Part shown: piece by piece, positions 35,059-36,856 of the stretch | Position numbering within the stretch: position 1 is the stretch's first letter | Layout: every line of letters starts with the position of its first letter | Position numbers and translations under genes: made by a program | Notes under the pieces: generated by a model | The model's input: the letters and a program-made list of their open reading frames with translations, nothing else | Databases searched by the model: none | What the model was told of the DNA's origin: nothing | Origin: Gallionella sp. | Lineage (GTDB): Bacteria; Pseudomonadota; Gammaproteobacteria; Burkholderiales; Gallionellaceae | Reading direction: 5' to 3' | DNA: 36,856 nt | Assembly: GCA_022340615.1 (NCBI GenBank) | Contig: JAJDNO010000054.1 | Span: 1-36,856, forward strand

Positions 35059-35883
35059 TTGCCCCGCCTCCAATTCCCGCGCTTCCGGCAGGCCCGGGTA
35101 CAGCTGTTCAGCGCAAGCCTCGCGCTTGCGCTGAACGTCACCGCCCGCGCTGACGAAACCTATTCCTATCCGAAAATGCTGGTGGATGACATCAAACACG
35201 TCATCACCGCACCGTCCCGCTGGCGGGAGGCGGAATGGCAGAATCTGGGACTGGCCGGGGCCGGGCTGATCGGCGTCGCAGCGATCGCCGACGGCCCGAT
35301 CCGCGACGAGATGAGCCGCCATGCGCCGAACGACAGCCGTTTCATGCGCAATGTGGAACGTTTCGGCGCACAGTATTCACTGGGGGTACTCGGCGGGTTT
35401 TACCTGGCCGGCGTGATCGGGGACAATGAAACGGCGCAGGCTGTCGCGCAGGACGGCCTGGCTGCCAGCATCATCGCCAGCGGCATGATCACCCCGGCGA
35501 TCAAATTCATCACCGGCCGCGCCCGGCCGCGCGAGAACCTCGGTATCGCCCACTTCCACCCGTTCAGTTTGAGTTATTCATCCAACTCCTCGTTCCCTTC
35601 CGGGCATACCACCGAGGCGTTCGCACTGGCTTCGGTCATCGCCGACCACTATCAGGAATCCTGGGTCGGGTATGCATCCTATTCGGTCGCGGGGCTGGTC
35701 GGCATTGCGCGCAGCTACCACGGCGCGCATTTCGCATCGGATGTGCTGGCAGGCGCATTGATCGGCACGCTGGTCGGAAAAAGCGTCGTCGCGCACAACA
35801 ATCAGTTGCGTGCCAGCAAGGTGGTAATGCTTCCCGAAATCGGGCCGGGAATGATAGGAGTGCGTCTCACGCGCAATTTCTAG
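35059..35883 (+). CDS. PAP2-family phosphatase, exported
   Basis: 274 residues from TTG at 35059, which yields a signal-like N-terminus ending NVTARA. The three acid phosphatase motifs are complete: KFITGRARP (KX6RP), PSGHT and RSYHGAHFASD (RX5HX3D). PAP2 enzymes remove phosphate from lipids such as phosphatidate or undecaprenyl pyrophosphate; this one is periplasmic or membrane-anchored and its substrate is unknown. No ATG or GTG occurs in the frame between yajQ's end and the signal peptide, so TTG or a start inside yajQ must be used. Confidence 0.87.
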   Translation: MPRLQFPRFRQARVQLFSASLALALNVTARADETYSYPKMLVDDIKHVITAPSRWREAEWQNLGLAGAGLIGVAAIADGPIRDEMSRHAPNDSRFMRNVERFGAQYSLGVLGGFYLAGVIGDNETAQAVAQDGLAASIIASGMITPAIKFITGRARPRENLGIAHFHPFSLSYSSNSSFPSGHTTEAFALASVIADHYQESWVGYASYSVAGLVGIARSYHGAHFASDVLAGALIGTLVGKSVVAHNNQLRASKVVMLPEIGPGMIGVRLTRNF

Positions 35884-35960
35884 CCTGCAACGCGCCACAC
35901 TACCGCCACCCCATCAGCACCGCACACCTCCCCCCCCGGCATGCAACCCGGCAAACGCGC

Positions 35961-35988
35961 TTGTCAAATCCAACAGAAGTTTTATGAT
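35961..35988 (+). promoter_or_regulatory. Sigma70-type promoter of the 54-residue membrane protein
   Basis: TTGTCA (35961-35966, 5 of 6), a 16-base spacer and TATGAT (35983-35988, 5 of 6) give a good promoter. The predicted start near 35995 leaves about 110 bases of leader. The 35884-35960 stretch has an 8-base C run and no gene. Confidence 0.5.
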
Positions 35989-36105
35989 GTAACCGGAATT
36001 GCAGAATTATCCCGGCATTCCACTGCGTTTCCGGACCGACGCCGTTGCAGGTTTCGCCGATGGTTCATTTGCAGATTGTTTTCTTTTCAGGAACGGAAAA
36101 GCGAA

Positions 36106-36270
36106 ATGATAAAAAATCAGCGTATCCGCCGCACCATTGCAGCAATCATGATCGTGCTGGGCGCAATTCTGATGATTCTTGCGTCAAAGATCTGGCCGGG
36201 CGCACTGTTGTTCGTATGCGGTGTCGTTCTGGAACTGGCCGGCATCGCGCTGGAGCGCAACGCAAAATAG
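36106..36270 (+). CDS. 54-residue membrane protein
   Basis: Two hydrophobic helices (IAAIMIVLGAILMILA and WPGALLFVCGVVLELAGIAL) follow a basic start MIKNQRIRR and end in ERNAK. I do not recognise a family. A GGAA about 8 bases upstream is a modest ribosome site. It has its own promoter-like site and is followed 50 bases later by the DJ-1/PfpI gene. Confidence 0.65.
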   Translation: MIKNQRIRRTIAAIMIVLGAILMILASKIWPGALLFVCGVVLELAGIALERNAK

Positions 36271-36320
36271 TCTTTCCGGAACGGGTGCGCCCAAGACAGG
36301 CGCCGGCTGACAGGATAACT

Positions 36321-36856
36321 ATGAAATCCGTACTGGTATTGTTCGCCGCTGGCAGTGAAGAACTGGAGACGATCACGATCGTCAACATTCTGCGCCGCGC
36401 GGGTATCTCCGTCACGCTGGCGGGCCTGGAAGCCGGCGCGTTGCGCGGCAGCCGCGGCATCGTGCTGGTGCCCGACACCACCCTGGATGACGCATTGCAG
36501 CACAGTTACGACATGGTGGTGCTGCCCGGCGGGCAACCGGGGACCGACAGCCTCAAAGCCGACGAACGAGTTGCCGGGCTGGTCCGGCAACTGGCGCAGC
36601 AGGGAAAATATGTCACCGCAATTTGCGCCGCACCTTCAGTGCTGGCATCCGCCGGATTGCTCGACGGGAAACAGGCCACCGGCTTCCCGGGCACGCTCGA
36701 CGCATTTCCGCTGGTCATGAAACGTTCTTCGGCCGTGGTTGAAGACGGCATGCTGATCACCTCACGTGGCCCCGGCACCGCAATGGACTTCGCGCTGACA
36801 CTGGTGGAAAGGCTGGCCGGCAAGGAAAAGCGGCTGACCGTCGAAGCCGGCTTGCA
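36321..36856 (+). CDS. DJ-1/PfpI-family protein, 3' end outside the window
   Basis: 178 codons are visible; the gene continues past the right edge, close to its expected end. It resembles YajL/DJ-1: the nucleophile Cys lies in TAICAAPSVLA and the conserved Glu in AAGSEELE. Such proteins act in oxidative or carbonyl stress protection (chaperone and proposed deglycase). AGGATAACT precedes the ATG. The sequence supports the family but not one member. Confidence 0.9.
   Translation, partial: MKSVLVLFAAGSEELETITIVNILRRAGISVTLAGLEAGALRGSRGIVLVPDTTLDDALQHSYDMVVLPGGQPGTDSLKADERVAGLVRQLAQQGKYVTAICAAPSVLASAGLLDGKQATGFPGTLDAFPLVMKRSSAVVEDGMLITSRGPGTAMDFALTLVERLAGKEKRLTVEAGL

Overview
The window is dense, ordinary chromosomal DNA (about 40 genes, high GC, short spacers, no tRNA, rRNA, CRISPR array or insertion sequence that I can see). 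Protein style and gene order (nadK-recN-bamE-dapB next to carAB, hrcA beside hemH, argD-argF-argG in a row, small c-type cytochromes, a multi-PAS GGDEF/EAL protein) suggest a betaproteobacterium, probably of the Nitrosomonadales/Gallionellaceae kind. That placement comes from memory of such genomes and is an inference.

Layout. (1) 1-1350, minus: start of carB and all of carA, behind a clear sigma70 promoter with a strong hairpin at the presumed mRNA 5' end. (2) 1550-2820, plus: a GntR/FadR-type regulator with a palindrome over its promoter, and a thioredoxin-like protein. (3) 2826-7527, minus: nadK-recN-bamE-dapB, then two small membrane proteins (one a half-size GDT1/UPF0016 protein). (4) 7621-13336: a diheme cytochrome c4-type protein, a DUF455 ferritin-like protein, a 1189-residue PAS-GGDEF-EAL protein and a 480-base gap with a small ORF. 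This block separates nadK from hrcA. (5) 13337-19555, plus: hrcA, hemH, a Lon-related protease, murI and an Hsp20 gene with a sigma32-like promoter and a possible RNA thermometer. (6) 19622-25184: an acidic small protein and orn (minus); a Ste24-like protease, a small cytochrome c, a pterin dehydratase and rsgA (plus); srkA (minus); and a small coiled-coil membrane protein preceded by a hairpin-rich stretch. (7) 25255-29642: a CobD/CbiB-like membrane protein (minus), a DUF4442 protein and a YceI-like protein (plus), murJ (minus), and rpsT (plus). (8) 29865-36856, plus: argD, argF, a small membrane protein, argG, a macro-domain protein, ppnP, yajQ, a PAP2 phosphatase, a 54-residue membrane protein and the start of a DJ-1/PfpI gene.

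How the genes fit together. carAB makes carbamoyl phosphate, which ArgF uses; ArgD, ArgF and ArgG are consecutive arginine steps. Heat-stress functions cluster at 13-19.6 kb (HrcA, Lon-like protease, Hsp20). Cell-wall and envelope functions recur (DapB, MurI, MurJ, BamE, PAP2). Cyclic-di-GMP could link the GGDEF/EAL protein and YajQ, but only by family knowledge.

I found no convincing new multi-gene system. The best leads are regulatory or small: the Hsp20 leader hairpin, the carA 5' hairpin, the competing hairpins at 24.6-24.7 kb, the small ORF antisense to the hrcA promoter, and the macro-domain gene beside ppnP and yajQ.
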